Assembly: GCA_032027205.1 (NCBI GenBank)
Contig: JAVSMN010000001.1
Coordinates: forward strand, 3,723,418-3,787,417
Source: Zeimonas sp032027205
GTDB taxonomy: Bacteria > Pseudomonadota > Gammaproteobacteria > Burkholderiales > Burkholderiaceae_E
Direction of reading: 5' to 3'
Length of the DNA: 64,000 bases
Shown here: piece after piece, positions 48,345 through 58,515 of the stretch
How positions within the stretch are numbered: position 1 is the first letter of the stretch
Layout of the letters: each line of letters begins with the position of its first letter
Notes under the pieces: model-generated
Seen by the model: the letters and a program-made list of their open reading frames with translations, nothing else
The model's database searches: none
Told to the model about the DNA's origin: nothing
Program-made: the position numbers and the translations under genes

Positions 48345-48371
48345 AAAAAAAAGGCGAACTCTCGTTCGCCT
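48345..48371 (-). terminator. Intrinsic terminator after tRNA-Asp
   Basis: On the minus strand a perfect stem of seven bases GGCGAAC/GTTCGCC, extended by one A-T pair, with a 4-base loop, is followed by eight T. It is the best Rho-independent terminator in the window. It ends the hupB/tRNA transcripts and lies between the tRNA-Asp 3' end and ppiD. Confidence 0.9.
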
Positions 48372-48410
48372 CGGTCGGCGGGAAGCCGGCCTCGGCCTGC
48401 TTCCGGAAGT

Positions 48411-48487
48411 TGGCGGAGTGGACGGGACTCGAACCCGCGACCCCCGGCGTGACAGGCCGGTATTCTAACCAACTGAACTACCACTCC
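48411..48487 (-). tRNA. tRNA-Asp (anticodon GTC)
   Basis: A 77-base gene on the minus strand with an encoded CCA end at 48411-48413. The acceptor stem GGAGTGG pairs with CCACTCC, the anticodon loop reads CTGTCAC, and the T arm has GGTTCGAGTCC. All four arms fold cleanly. It lies 55 bases after tRNA-Val, without a visible promoter between, so the two are probably co-transcribed. Confidence 0.98.
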
Positions 48488-48542
48488 GTGCCGTTCGATG
48501 CAGCGCCTTCGACGGCTCGCGAAAGCTCCCGGGTGCGGGATC

Positions 48543-48618
48543 TGGTGGGTGCTGAGAGGATCGAACTCCCGACCTACGCCTTGTAAGGGCGCCGCTCTAC
48601 CGGCTGAGCTAAGCACCC
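48543..48618 (-). tRNA. tRNA-Val (anticodon TAC)
   Basis: A 76-base gene on the minus strand with encoded CCA at 48543-48545. The acceptor stem GGGTGCT pairs with AGCACCC, the D arm reads AGCTCAGCCGGTAGAGC, the anticodon loop CTTACAA, and the T arm has GAGTTCGATCCTC. It stands 51 bases after hupB, in the order hupB-tRNA-Val-tRNA-Asp-ppiD common in betaproteobacteria. Confidence 0.98.
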
Positions 48619-48655
48619 GAAGTCACAAACAATCGCGGGCGCTGCGAAGCACGCA

Positions 48656-48664
48656 AATATATCA
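48656..48664 (-). promoter_or_regulatory. Extended -10 element upstream of tRNA-Val
   Basis: TGATATATT on the minus strand matches an extended -10 (TG, one base, TATATT). The start would fall near 48649, about 31 bases before the mature tRNA. It overlaps the region just after the hupB stop codon and has no good -35, which extended -10 promoters can lack. Confidence 0.45.
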
Positions 48665-48669
48665 GAAAA

Positions 48670-48942
48670 TCAGTTGATCGAATCCTTCAGCGCCTTGCCC
48701 GGGCGGAACTTCGGTACCTTGGCGGCGCGGATCTTGATCGTTTCGCCGGTGCGCGGATTGCGGCCGCTGCGCGCCACGCGCTTGCCGACGGCAAAGGTGC
48801 CAAAACCGACGAGGGTGACCGTGCCGCCCTTCTTCAAGGTCGTCCTGATCGCCCCCACCAGCGCATCGAGCGCGCGACCGGCAGCGGCTTTCGAGATGTC
48901 TGCCTGCCGTGCGATGTGGTCGATCATTTCGGTCTTGTTCAC
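48670..48942 (-). CDS. hupB: DNA-binding protein HU (beta-type)
   Basis: A histone-like dimer that bends and compacts DNA. The start NKTEMIDHIARQADISKAAA, the core GTVTLVGFGTFAVGKRVARS and the DNA-wrapping arm GRNPRTGETIKI are standard. The GTG at 48942 gives exactly 90 residues, the usual HU length, with GGGAG about 7 bases before it. An ATG seven codons earlier would read straight through that ribosome site, so I rejected it. It is followed by tRNA-Val and tRNA-Asp, and preceded by lon. Confidence 0.96.
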   Translation of the reverse strand: MNKTEMIDHIARQADISKAAAGRALDALVGAIRTTLKKGGTVTLVGFGTFAVGKRVARSGRNPRTGETIKIRAAKVPKFRPGKALKDSIN

Positions 48943-49058
48943 GGAGTCTCCCTGGGTCGTCATGTTCGTTCGAGCGGCATCTCCGAACGCGCGAGGCGCG
49001 TTGCGCGAGTCGCCGCGATGCGTCGCGCACGCATCGGGCGCAGCGCAATGGGAGCCGT

Positions 49059-49087
49059 ATTAAATCGCCGCGCCCCATGGGTGTCAA
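49059..49087 (-). promoter_or_regulatory. Sigma-70 promoter of hupB
   Basis: On the minus strand TTGACA (49087 down to 49082) is separated by exactly 17 bases from TTTAAT (49064 down to 49059). It is the best complete -35/-10 pair in the window. The start near 49052 gives hupB a leader of about 110 bases. It lies beyond the lon terminator, so hupB is transcribed independently of lon. Confidence 0.8.
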
Positions 49088-49152
49088 GCCGATTACCGCA
49101 CATCGGAAACGTCCCGGCGGCACATCGAAAACATACGAAGTGCGAATCGAAA

Positions 49153-49191
49153 ACGCATCGCGCGCGGAAGCAATTTCCGCGCGCGATGCGT
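49153..49191 (-). terminator. Intrinsic terminator of lon
   Basis: A perfect 17-base stem (49153-49169 with 49175-49191) and a 5-base loop lie about 23 bases after the lon stop on the minus strand, followed by TTTTCG. The U-tract is short but the stem is very stable. The stem includes an alternating CG run. Confidence 0.85.
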
Positions 49192-49213
49192 CTTCGAAAC
49201 GACGCGCTCGATG

Positions 49214-51625
<2,412 letters not shown>

Positions 51626-51651
51626 TCGGATCTCCAGGTAGTCTCCCCCGC

Positions 51652-51680
51652 GATGTTGCGGCGCACGGGGGGATTTCAAG
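51652..51680 (-). promoter_or_regulatory. Candidate heat-shock (sigma-32) promoter of lon
   Basis: On the minus strand a perfect CTTGAAA (51680 down to 51674) is followed after 14 bases by GCAACATC, a partial match to the CCCCATNT -10. The position gives a short leader to the lon ATG. lon is a classical sigma-32 target, which supports the reading; the weak -10 is the main doubt. Confidence 0.5.
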
Positions 51681-51780
51681 CGAACTGCACCCGCGGGAGC
51701 GGGAACTGCGGCCCGGGCGCGACCCGGGGGATTGGGTCGAGGATACGCCTTTTCCGCTCGTGGCCCGGGCACCGCCGATC

Positions 51781-51821
51781 GGGGAAAGGGAAGGAAAAAG
51801 GGGGAAGGAAAAAAGAAGAAC
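51781..51821. repeat. GA-rich tract between clpX and lon
   Basis: Forty bases almost wholly of G and A on the plus strand, including AAGGGGGAAGG, the same core as in the smpB/ppsA inverted repeat. It lies downstream of clpX; on the minus strand the pyrimidine-rich copy, preceded by short GC dyads, could act as a clpX terminator. Confidence 0.5.
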
Positions 51822-51864
51822 GGGCCGCGGCTGCGATGGCCGAGGCTCTCTTTCTCTTCCCGGA

Positions 51865-53130
51865 TCAGTTCGAGCCGGAAACCCGCGGCGCGTCGGCGTA
51901 GATGACGAGCGGCTTGCCGTCGCCGTCGATCGCGTTCTCGTCGACTACCACTTTCTGCACGTTCTGCAGGCTGGGCAGGTCGAACATGATGTCGAGCAGC
52001 GTCTGCTCGAGGATCGAGCGCAATCCGCGCGCGCCCGTCTTGCGCTTGAGCGCGCGCCGGGCGATCGCCTGCAGCGCCGCCGGCCGGATCTCGAGGTCTA
52101 CACCTTCCATCGAGAACAGCCGCTGGTACTGCTTGACGAGCGCGTTCTTCGGCTCGACGAGGATCTGCACCAGCGCCTCGTCGTTCAGCTCGTCGAGCGT
52201 GGCAACCACCGGCAGGCGGCCAACCAGTTCGGGAATGAGGCCGAACTTGACGAGGTCTTCGGGCTCGACCTCGCGAAGCACGTCGCCCACCGCCCGCTCG
52301 GCGGCGCTGCGCACTTCGGCGCCGAAGCCGATGCCGGTGCGCTCGGAACGATTGCGGATGACCTTCTCGAGACCGTCGAAGGCGCCACCGCAGATGAACA
52401 GGATGTTCGTCGTGTCGATCTGCACGAAGTCCTGGTTCGGGTGCTTGCGCCCACCCTGTGGCGGCACCGACGCGATCGTTCCTTCGACGAGCTTGAGCAG
52501 CGCCTGCTGCACGCCCTCGCCGGAGACGTCGCGCGTGATCGACGGGTTGTCGGACTTGCGCGAGATCTTGTCGATCTCGTCGATGTAGACGATGCCGCTC
52601 TGCGCTTTCTCGACTTCGTAATTGCAGTTCTGCAGCAGCTTCTGGATGATGTTCTCGACGTCTTCGCCGACGTAGCCCGCCTCGGTGAGCGTGGTGGCGT
52701 CGGCGATGACGAAGGGCACGTTCAGCAGCCGCGCGAGCGTCTGCGCGAGCAGCGTCTTGCCCGAGCCGGTGGGACCGACCAGCAGGATGTTGCTCTTGGC
52801 GAGCTCGACCTCGTCTTTCTTGCCCTTGTGGCGAAGACGCTTGTAGTGGTTGTAGACGGCGACGGAGAGGATCTTCTTCGCGCTCTCCTGGCCGATCACG
52901 TACTGATCGAGGATGCCGCAGATCTCGGCCGGCGTGGGCAGGCCGCCCTTCTGCTTGCCGTTGGCGCTCTCGGCCTGCGTCTCGTCACGAACGATGTCGT
53001 TGCACAGTTCGATGCATTCGTCGCAGATGAATACCGAGGGACCGGCAATCAGCTTGCGGACTTCGTGCTGGCTCTTGCCGCAGAAGGAGCAGTACAGCAG
53101 TTTCTCGCTCGAGCCCTTCTTGTCCGTCAT
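51865..53130 (-). CDS. clpX: ATP-dependent Clp protease ATP-binding subunit ClpX
   Basis: An AAA+ unfoldase that feeds ClpP and recognises ssrA-tagged proteins made with SmpB. The 421-residue protein has the N-terminal zinc-binding domain (CSFCGKSQHEVRKL and CDECIELC), Walker A LLVGPTGSGKTLLA, Walker B IVYIDEIDKI, and the pore and sensor regions of the family, ending VVIYADAPRVSGSN. The clpP-clpX pair lies in the conserved order, 67 bases apart. Confidence 0.98.
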   Translation of the reverse strand: MTDKKGSSEKLLYCSFCGKSQHEVRKLIAGPSVFICDECIELCNDIVRDETQAESANGKQKGGLPTPAEICGILDQYVIGQESAKKILSVAVYNHYKRLRHKGKKDEVELAKSNILLVGPTGSGKTLLAQTLARLLNVPFVIADATTLTEAGYVGEDVENIIQKLLQNCNYEVEKAQSGIVYIDEIDKISRKSDNPSITRDVSGEGVQQALLKLVEGTIASVPPQGGRKHPNQDFVQIDTTNILFICGGAFDGLEKVIRNRSERTGIGFGAEVRSAAERAVGDVLREVEPEDLVKFGLIPELVGRLPVVATLDELNDEALVQILVEPKNALVKQYQRLFSMEGVDLEIRPAALQAIARRALKRKTGARGLRSILEQTLLDIMFDLPSLQNVQKVVVDENAIDGDGKPLVIYADAPRVSGSN

Positions 53131-53197
53131 GTTCGCTCCGACCGGCCGGACGGACCGCGCAGCGCGTCTGGCGCGGTGCTGGCCGGCTCAGGCGCAT

Positions 53198-53860
53198 TCA
53201 CGCGCCTTCCCCCCGCTTCGACATCACCTTGTCGATGAGTCCATAGCTTACCGCATCTTCCGACGACATGAAGTTGTCGCGATCGGTGTCGGTAGCGATG
53301 CGCTCGATCGGCTGGCCGGTCTTCTCGGCGAGGATCCGGTTCAGCCGTTCGCGCGTGTAGAGGATCTCCTTCGCGTGGATCTCGATGTCGGAAGCCTGGC
53401 CCTGCGCGCCGCCCGAAGGCTGGTGGATCATGATGCGTGCGTTCGGCAGCGCGTAGCGCTTGCCCTTCGCGCCGGCGGCGAGCAGGAACGCGCCCATGCT
53501 GGCAGCGATGCCCATGCACAGCGTGCTGATGTCGGGCTTGACGAACTGCATCGTGTCGTAGATGGCCAGCCCCGCCGACACCGACCCGCCCGGCGAGTTG
53601 ATGTAGAAGGAGATGTCCTTGTCCGGGTTCTCCGACTCGAGGAACAGCAGTTGCGCGACCACGAGGTTCGCCGTCTGGTCCATGACGGGCCCGACGAGGA
53701 AGATGACGTGCTCGCGCAGAAGGCGCGAATAGATGTCGTAGGCACGCTCGCCGCGCCCGCTCTGCTCGATGACGATCGGCACCATGCCCAGGCCCTGCGG
53801 CTCCTGCCGCTGGCCGAGATGGGCGTTGACGAGGTCTTCGACGAGGCTGTTGAAAGTCAT
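53198..53860 (-). CDS. clpP: ATP-dependent Clp protease proteolytic subunit ClpP
   Basis: The tetradecameric serine protease partnered with ClpX. The catalytic Ser121 is in GIAASMGAFLL and His146 in IMIHQPSGGAQG, with the third residue in the RIATDTDRDNFMS segment. The ATG at 53860 gives 220 residues and has GGAGA 5-9 bases upstream; an in-frame ATG eight codons earlier lacks one. A short N-terminal propeptide is expected. It lies between tig and clpX. Confidence 0.97.
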   Translation of the reverse strand: MTFNSLVEDLVNAHLGQRQEPQGLGMVPIVIEQSGRGERAYDIYSRLLREHVIFLVGPVMDQTANLVVAQLLFLESENPDKDISFYINSPGGSVSAGLAIYDTMQFVKPDISTLCMGIAASMGAFLLAAGAKGKRYALPNARIMIHQPSGGAQGQASDIEIHAKEILYTRERLNRILAEKTGQPIERIATDTDRDNFMSSEDAVSYGLIDKVMSKRGEGA

Positions 53861-53915
53861 CGCTGTCTCCGTGACGCGTCGCACTCGCGCGCGCGCTGCA
53901 TGCAGTATCCGCGGA

Positions 53916-55220
53916 TCAGCGCGGACCCATCAGTTCGTCGAAGTCGAGCGTGCGAGTGGCGGCCTGCGCCTTGCCGAGCGCCCAGTCGACGACGTTCTGC
54001 TCGACGACGATTGCCTCGACCTCGGCGAGCCGGTTGCGGTCGCCGAAATAGTGGCGGATGACCTCGCCCGGATTCTCGTAGGCCTGTGCAAATTCCTCGA
54101 TCTGGCCGCGGATCTGGTCGGGCTTGGCCTGCAGCGAGTGCGCGCGGACGATCTCGGCCACGATCAGGCCGAGGCGCACGCGGCGCTCGGCCTGCTCGGC
54201 AAAGGTGTCGGGCGGAATCTCGGGCAGCTGTTTCGGGTCGACGCCGCGCGCCTTCAGGTCTTCGACGGCACGCGCGCCGAGCGCCTGCTTCTCGGCATCG
54301 ACGAGCGACTTCGGCACGTCGAAGCTCGCCAGTTGCAGCAGCGCGTCCATCACGTTCGTCTTCGTGCGCACGCGAAGGCGCTGGGCGACCTCGCGCTCGA
54401 GGTTGGCGCGGATGTCGGAACGCAGCCGGGCGACGTCGCCGTCCGCCACGCCGAGCTGACGGGCGAAGTCTTCGTCGACGGTCGGCAACTCGGGCGCCTC
54501 GATCTTGCGCACCGTGGCGTCGAACTGCGCGGTCTTGCCGGCGAGCTCGACGGAGCCGTAGTCGGCGGGAAAGGCAACCGGAAAGCTGCGCGCTTTCCCG
54601 ATCGCGGCGCCGCGCAGACCCGCCTCGAAATCCGGCAGCATGCGTCCTTCGCCGAGCACGAACGGAAAGCCCTGCGCGGTGCCGCCGTCGAAGGCGACGT
54701 CGTCGATCTTGCCGACGAAGTCGATGGTGAGCCGGTCGCCGTCCTGCGCCGCGCGCTCGACCTCGTTCCAGCGCACGCGCTGCTTACGCAGGATGTCGAT
54801 CGTGCGGTCGATCTCCGCTTCGCCCACGGGCGACTCGAAGCGCTCGATCGACAGTGCGGACGGATCGCCAAGCGCGATTTCGGGATAGACCTCGAAAGTG
54901 GCGGTGAAGCCGATCTCGTTGTCGGTGCCGCTGTCGCGCGATTCGATGCGCGGCTGGCCGGCGACGCGCAGCCGATGCTCGCTGATCGCCTCGCTGAAAG
55001 CATTGGAGACGACGTCGGAGAGCACTTCGGAGTGCACCTGCGGGCCGTAGGACTGTTCGATCATCTTCATCGGAACCTTGCCGGGCCGAAAGCCGGGCAT
55101 TTTCACGTTCCGCGACAGCTTGCGCAGCCGATCGACGACCTGTCGGTTGACGTCGGCCACGGGGACGGCCATCTCCAGTTTGCGCTCGAGCGAGCCGGTC
55201 GATTCGAGTTGGGTTGCCAT
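53916..55220 (-). CDS. tig: Trigger factor
   Basis: A ribosome-bound chaperone that meets new chains at the exit tunnel. The 434-residue protein has the ribosome-binding domain with the signature GFRPGKVPMKMIEQ (about 44), the FKBP-like domain around DRLTIDFVGKIDDVAFDGGT (about 160) and the long helical C-terminal domain. The start is 65 bases after tRNA-Leu. tig-clpP-clpX-lon is the classical protein-quality-control order. Confidence 0.97.
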   Translation of the reverse strand: MATQLESTGSLERKLEMAVPVADVNRQVVDRLRKLSRNVKMPGFRPGKVPMKMIEQSYGPQVHSEVLSDVVSNAFSEAISEHRLRVAGQPRIESRDSGTDNEIGFTATFEVYPEIALGDPSALSIERFESPVGEAEIDRTIDILRKQRVRWNEVERAAQDGDRLTIDFVGKIDDVAFDGGTAQGFPFVLGEGRMLPDFEAGLRGAAIGKARSFPVAFPADYGSVELAGKTAQFDATVRKIEAPELPTVDEDFARQLGVADGDVARLRSDIRANLEREVAQRLRVRTKTNVMDALLQLASFDVPKSLVDAEKQALGARAVEDLKARGVDPKQLPEIPPDTFAEQAERRVRLGLIVAEIVRAHSLQAKPDQIRGQIEEFAQAYENPGEVIRHYFGDRNRLAEVEAIVVEQNVVDWALGKAQAATRTLDFDELMGPR

Positions 55221-55285
55221 TTCTTAGTGAGAGTCGGAGGAGTCGCGGGGACGGAAGCCGGTTGCCTGCTCGCCGCCGCCGACGA

Positions 55286-55370
55286 TGGTGCGGCCGAAAG
55301 GACTCGAACCTTCACGCCTTGCAGCGCCAGGACCTAAACCTGGTGCGTCTACCAATTCCGCCACGGCCGC
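55286..55370 (-). tRNA. tRNA-Leu (anticodon TAG)
   Basis: An 85-base class II tRNA on the minus strand with a long variable arm and encoded CCA at 55286-55288. The acceptor stem GCGGCCG pairs with CGGCCGC. The anticodon stem CCAGG/CCTGG encloses TTTAGGT. The D arm has TGGTAGACGCA and the T arm GGTTCGAGTCC. It may share a transcript with tig. Confidence 0.98.
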
Positions 55371-55383
55371 GGACAAACGAAAC

Positions 55384-55389
55384 ATTCTA
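55384..55389 (-). promoter_or_regulatory. -10 hexamer TAGAAT upstream of tRNA-Leu
   Basis: The hexamer on the minus strand puts a start near 55377, about 7 bases before the mature tRNA, a usual distance for tRNA genes. No clear -35 was found in the GC-rich sequence upstream. The rest of the 76-base gap to the RND stop holds only a weak GC hairpin. Confidence 0.5.
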
Positions 55390-55446
55390 AACGAAGCGTA
55401 CGGCCCGCCTCCGGCGCGGGTACGAAAGTTGCGCGCAGCCTGACGG

Positions 55447-58400
55447 TCAGGGACGAACGCGGTACACGGCGACGTACAGCGCCGGCACGAACAGCACGGT
55501 GAGCACCGTGGCGACCAGCAGGCCGCCCATGATCGACACCGCCATCGGCCCCCACAACACGTCGCGCGACAGCGGAATCATCGCCAGCACTGCGGCGGCA
55601 GCCGTCAGCGAGATCGGCCGGAAGCGGCGCACCGTCGACTCGAGCACCGCCTGCCAGGCGGTGCGTCCGGCCTGCAGGTCCTGGCGGATCTGGTCGACGA
55701 GGATCACCGTGTTGCGCATGATCATCCCGCCCAGCGCGATCAGCCCCAGCATCGCGACGAAACCGAAAGGCCGCCCCGAAACGAGCAACGCTGCGGCCAC
55801 GCCGATCACGCCCAGCGGCGCGGTGAGGAGCACCATCGCCGACATCGAGAAGCTGCGCAATTGCACCATCAGCAGCAGCGCAACCACGGCCAGCAGCATC
55901 GGCGTTCCGGCGACGATCGATCCCTGCGCGTGCGCGTTGTCCTCGTATGGGCCGCCCGCCTCGATGCGGTAGCCCGCCGGCAGCTTCGCACGCAGCGCAT
56001 CGAGCGCTGGGTCGATGCGCGCGGCGACGTCGGGCGCCTGCAGGCCCTCGACGATGTCGGCGCGCACGGTGATCACCGGAATCCGACTGCGCCGCCAGAC
56101 GATCGGCTCTTCGAGCACCTCGCCGATCGTCGCGATCTGCGCGAGCGGCACCGATCGGCCGGTAGCGGTCGGGATCTGCAGGTTGTGCAGACTCGCCAGC
56201 GACGCCCGCTCCTCGGGCGGCGCGCGCAGCACGACGTCGATCAGCCGATCGTCCTCGCGAAACTGGCCGATCGTCGCGCCGGAGATTGCCGCCGCGAGCG
56301 CGCGCGAAACCTGCCCGGAGCTCAATCCAATCGCCCTCGCCTTGTCCTGGTCCACCTCGACGCGCACCGCCGGCGACCGCTCGCCCCAGTCCAGGTGCGT
56401 GTCGATCGTCGCCGGATCGCTGCGAACGCGCTCGGCGACGTCGGCAGCGATCGACTTCAGCCGATCGGCATCGGCACCCATCACGCGGAACTGCACGGCG
56501 TACGAAACCGGCGGTCCGAGCGGCGTGCGGAAGGCGCGCGCGCGCACGCCGGGGAAGTCGTCGTGCAGCAGCCGGCGCAAGCGCGCCAGCGCGCGATCGC
56601 GCGCGGCGACGTCGGCGGTGAGGATCACGAACTGCGCGTAGTTGCTGCGGAACAGCTGCTGGTCGAGCGACAGGTAATAGCGCGGCGAGCCGTTGCCGAC
56701 GTAGGCGACGAAGGTCTGCACGTCGGCGTCCTGCGCGAGCACGGCTTCCAGGCGGCGCGCCTGCTCTTCGGTGGCGCGGTAGCTCGCGCCTTCGGGCAGC
56801 CACAACTCGACGAGAATCTCGGCGCGGTTCGACGACGGGAAGAACTGCTTCTCGGTGCGCTGCATTCCGACCACGCCCAGCGCGAACGCGATGAGCGTAA
56901 GCGCGATCGTCGTCCAGCGCCGGCGCATGCAGGCTTCGATGGTCGCGCGCAGTATCCGATAGAAGCGCGTGTCGAAGAGCTCGTGTGCGGCGTGGCGCCG
57001 CTCCTTCAGCAGGCGGTAGCCCAGGAAGGGCGTGACGGTGACCGCGGCGATCCACGATACAAGCAGCGCGATCGTCACAACGGCGAAGATGCTGAACGCG
57101 TATTCGCCCGATTGCGAGCGCGCCGTCGCGATTGGCAGGAAGCCCGATGCGGTGATCAGCGTGCCGGTGAGCATCGGGAACGCGGTGCTGCGATAGGCGA
57201 AGGTCGCCGCCGAAAAGCGATCGAGTCCCTCCTCGATCTTGCGCGCCATCATCTCGATCGCGATCATCGCGTCGTCGACGAGCAGGCCGAGCGCGATCAC
57301 CAGCGCGCCGGTGGAGACGCGGTGCAGGTCGATGCCGAACCAGCGCATCAGCACGAAGGTGCCGGCCAGCACCAGCGGAATCGTCAGCGCGACGACCGCG
57401 CCGGCGCGCAGCCCCAAGCTGAGGAACCCGACCAGCAGCACGACCGCCACCGCCTCGGCGAGCACGCGCATGAACAGGCCCACCGCGTTGCTTACGATTC
57501 TCGGCTGGTCGGAGACCTTCGCCGCCTCGATGCCGATCGGCAACTCCTCGTGCAGCCGCTGCATCGTGCGTTCGAGGTTCTCGCCCAGGCGGATGACGTC
57601 GCCGCTCGACGTCATCGACACGCCCAGGCCGATCGCCTGGCGCCCGCCGAAGCGCATCGTGTAGACGGGCGGATCGATCGAACCGCGGAACACGCGCGCG
57701 ACGTCGCCCAGGCGCAGCACGCGTCCGCCGACCTCCAGGCGCAGCCCCTGCACCTCGCGCACCGAATCGAACTGGCCGGTGACGCGCAACGGAACGGAGC
57801 GGCTGGCGCCCTGCACCACGCCGGACGGCGCGACGACGTTCTGCGCCTGCAACTGCTCGGCGATGCGCCGCACGTCCAGCCCGAGGGCGGCGAGCGCCTG
57901 CGGCGAGATCTCGACGTAGATGCGCTCGTCCTGCACGCCGAACAACTCGACCTTCTGCACGTCGGGCAGGCGCAGCAGTTCCTGCCGCACTCCCTCGACG
58001 CTGCGACGCAGTTCCTCCATCGAGAAGCCGTCGCCGGTGAACGCGTAGATCGTGCCGAAAACGTCGCCGAACTCGTCGTTGAAGAACGGGCCGACGATCT
58101 CGGCGGGCAGCGTCTCGCGGATGTCGCCGATCTTCTTGCGCACCTGGTACCAGATCTGCGGCACCTGCGCGGAAGGCGCCGTGTCCTTCAACTCGAGCAC
58201 GATCAGCGATTCGCCGGGCTTCGAGTAGCTGCGCGTGAGCTTGAAGTACGGCGTCTCCTGCAGCTTGCGCTCGAGCCGGTCGGTGATCACCTCGTCGACC
58301 TGCTGCGTCGTCGCGCCCGGCCAGATCGTGCGCACGACCATCATGCGGAAGGTGAAGGCCGGGTCCTCGCGCTGGCCGAGATCGAGATAGGCCTTCGCGC

Positions 58401-58515
58401 CGGCGAGCGCGATGACGAGAATCAGGAACAGCGTCAGCTGCGGGAAGCGCAGCGCCGCGGCCGACAGGTTCAGTCGCGCGCCGCCCGGCGCGGCGTCGCC
58501 GCCGTGCGCGCTCAT
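55447..58515 (-). CDS. RND efflux transporter, inner-membrane permease subunit (AcrB family)
   Basis: A proton-driven multidrug efflux pump of the HAE1 type. The 1022-residue protein has the usual duplicated plan: a helix near the start (LTLFLILVIALAGAKAYLDL), a large periplasmic loop, five or six helices with the proton-relay segment LGLLVDDAMIAIEMMARKIEEG, then a second half with the same layout. QREDPAFTFRMMVV resembles the TriC/MexK branch. The ATG overlaps the adaptor stop as ATGA. No outer-membrane channel gene follows, so a TolC/OprM-type channel must come from elsewhere. The substrate cannot be told. Confidence 0.94.
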   Translation of the reverse strand: MSAHGGDAAPGGARLNLSAAALRFPQLTLFLILVIALAGAKAYLDLGQREDPAFTFRMMVVRTIWPGATTQQVDEVITDRLERKLQETPYFKLTRSYSKPGESLIVLELKDTAPSAQVPQIWYQVRKKIGDIRETLPAEIVGPFFNDEFGDVFGTIYAFTGDGFSMEELRRSVEGVRQELLRLPDVQKVELFGVQDERIYVEISPQALAALGLDVRRIAEQLQAQNVVAPSGVVQGASRSVPLRVTGQFDSVREVQGLRLEVGGRVLRLGDVARVFRGSIDPPVYTMRFGGRQAIGLGVSMTSSGDVIRLGENLERTMQRLHEELPIGIEAAKVSDQPRIVSNAVGLFMRVLAEAVAVVLLVGFLSLGLRAGAVVALTIPLVLAGTFVLMRWFGIDLHRVSTGALVIALGLLVDDAMIAIEMMARKIEEGLDRFSAATFAYRSTAFPMLTGTLITASGFLPIATARSQSGEYAFSIFAVVTIALLVSWIAAVTVTPFLGYRLLKERRHAAHELFDTRFYRILRATIEACMRRRWTTIALTLIAFALGVVGMQRTEKQFFPSSNRAEILVELWLPEGASYRATEEQARRLEAVLAQDADVQTFVAYVGNGSPRYYLSLDQQLFRSNYAQFVILTADVAARDRALARLRRLLHDDFPGVRARAFRTPLGPPVSYAVQFRVMGADADRLKSIAADVAERVRSDPATIDTHLDWGERSPAVRVEVDQDKARAIGLSSGQVSRALAAAISGATIGQFREDDRLIDVVLRAPPEERASLASLHNLQIPTATGRSVPLAQIATIGEVLEEPIVWRRSRIPVITVRADIVEGLQAPDVAARIDPALDALRAKLPAGYRIEAGGPYEDNAHAQGSIVAGTPMLLAVVALLLMVQLRSFSMSAMVLLTAPLGVIGVAAALLVSGRPFGFVAMLGLIALGGMIMRNTVILVDQIRQDLQAGRTAWQAVLESTVRRFRPISLTAAAAVLAMIPLSRDVLWGPMAVSIMGGLLVATVLTVLFVPALYVAVYRVRP

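Noticed and set aside
49153..49191. The 17-base hairpin as a mobile REP/MITE-like element
   Set aside because: No second copy is seen in the window, and position and trailing T run fit a lon terminator.
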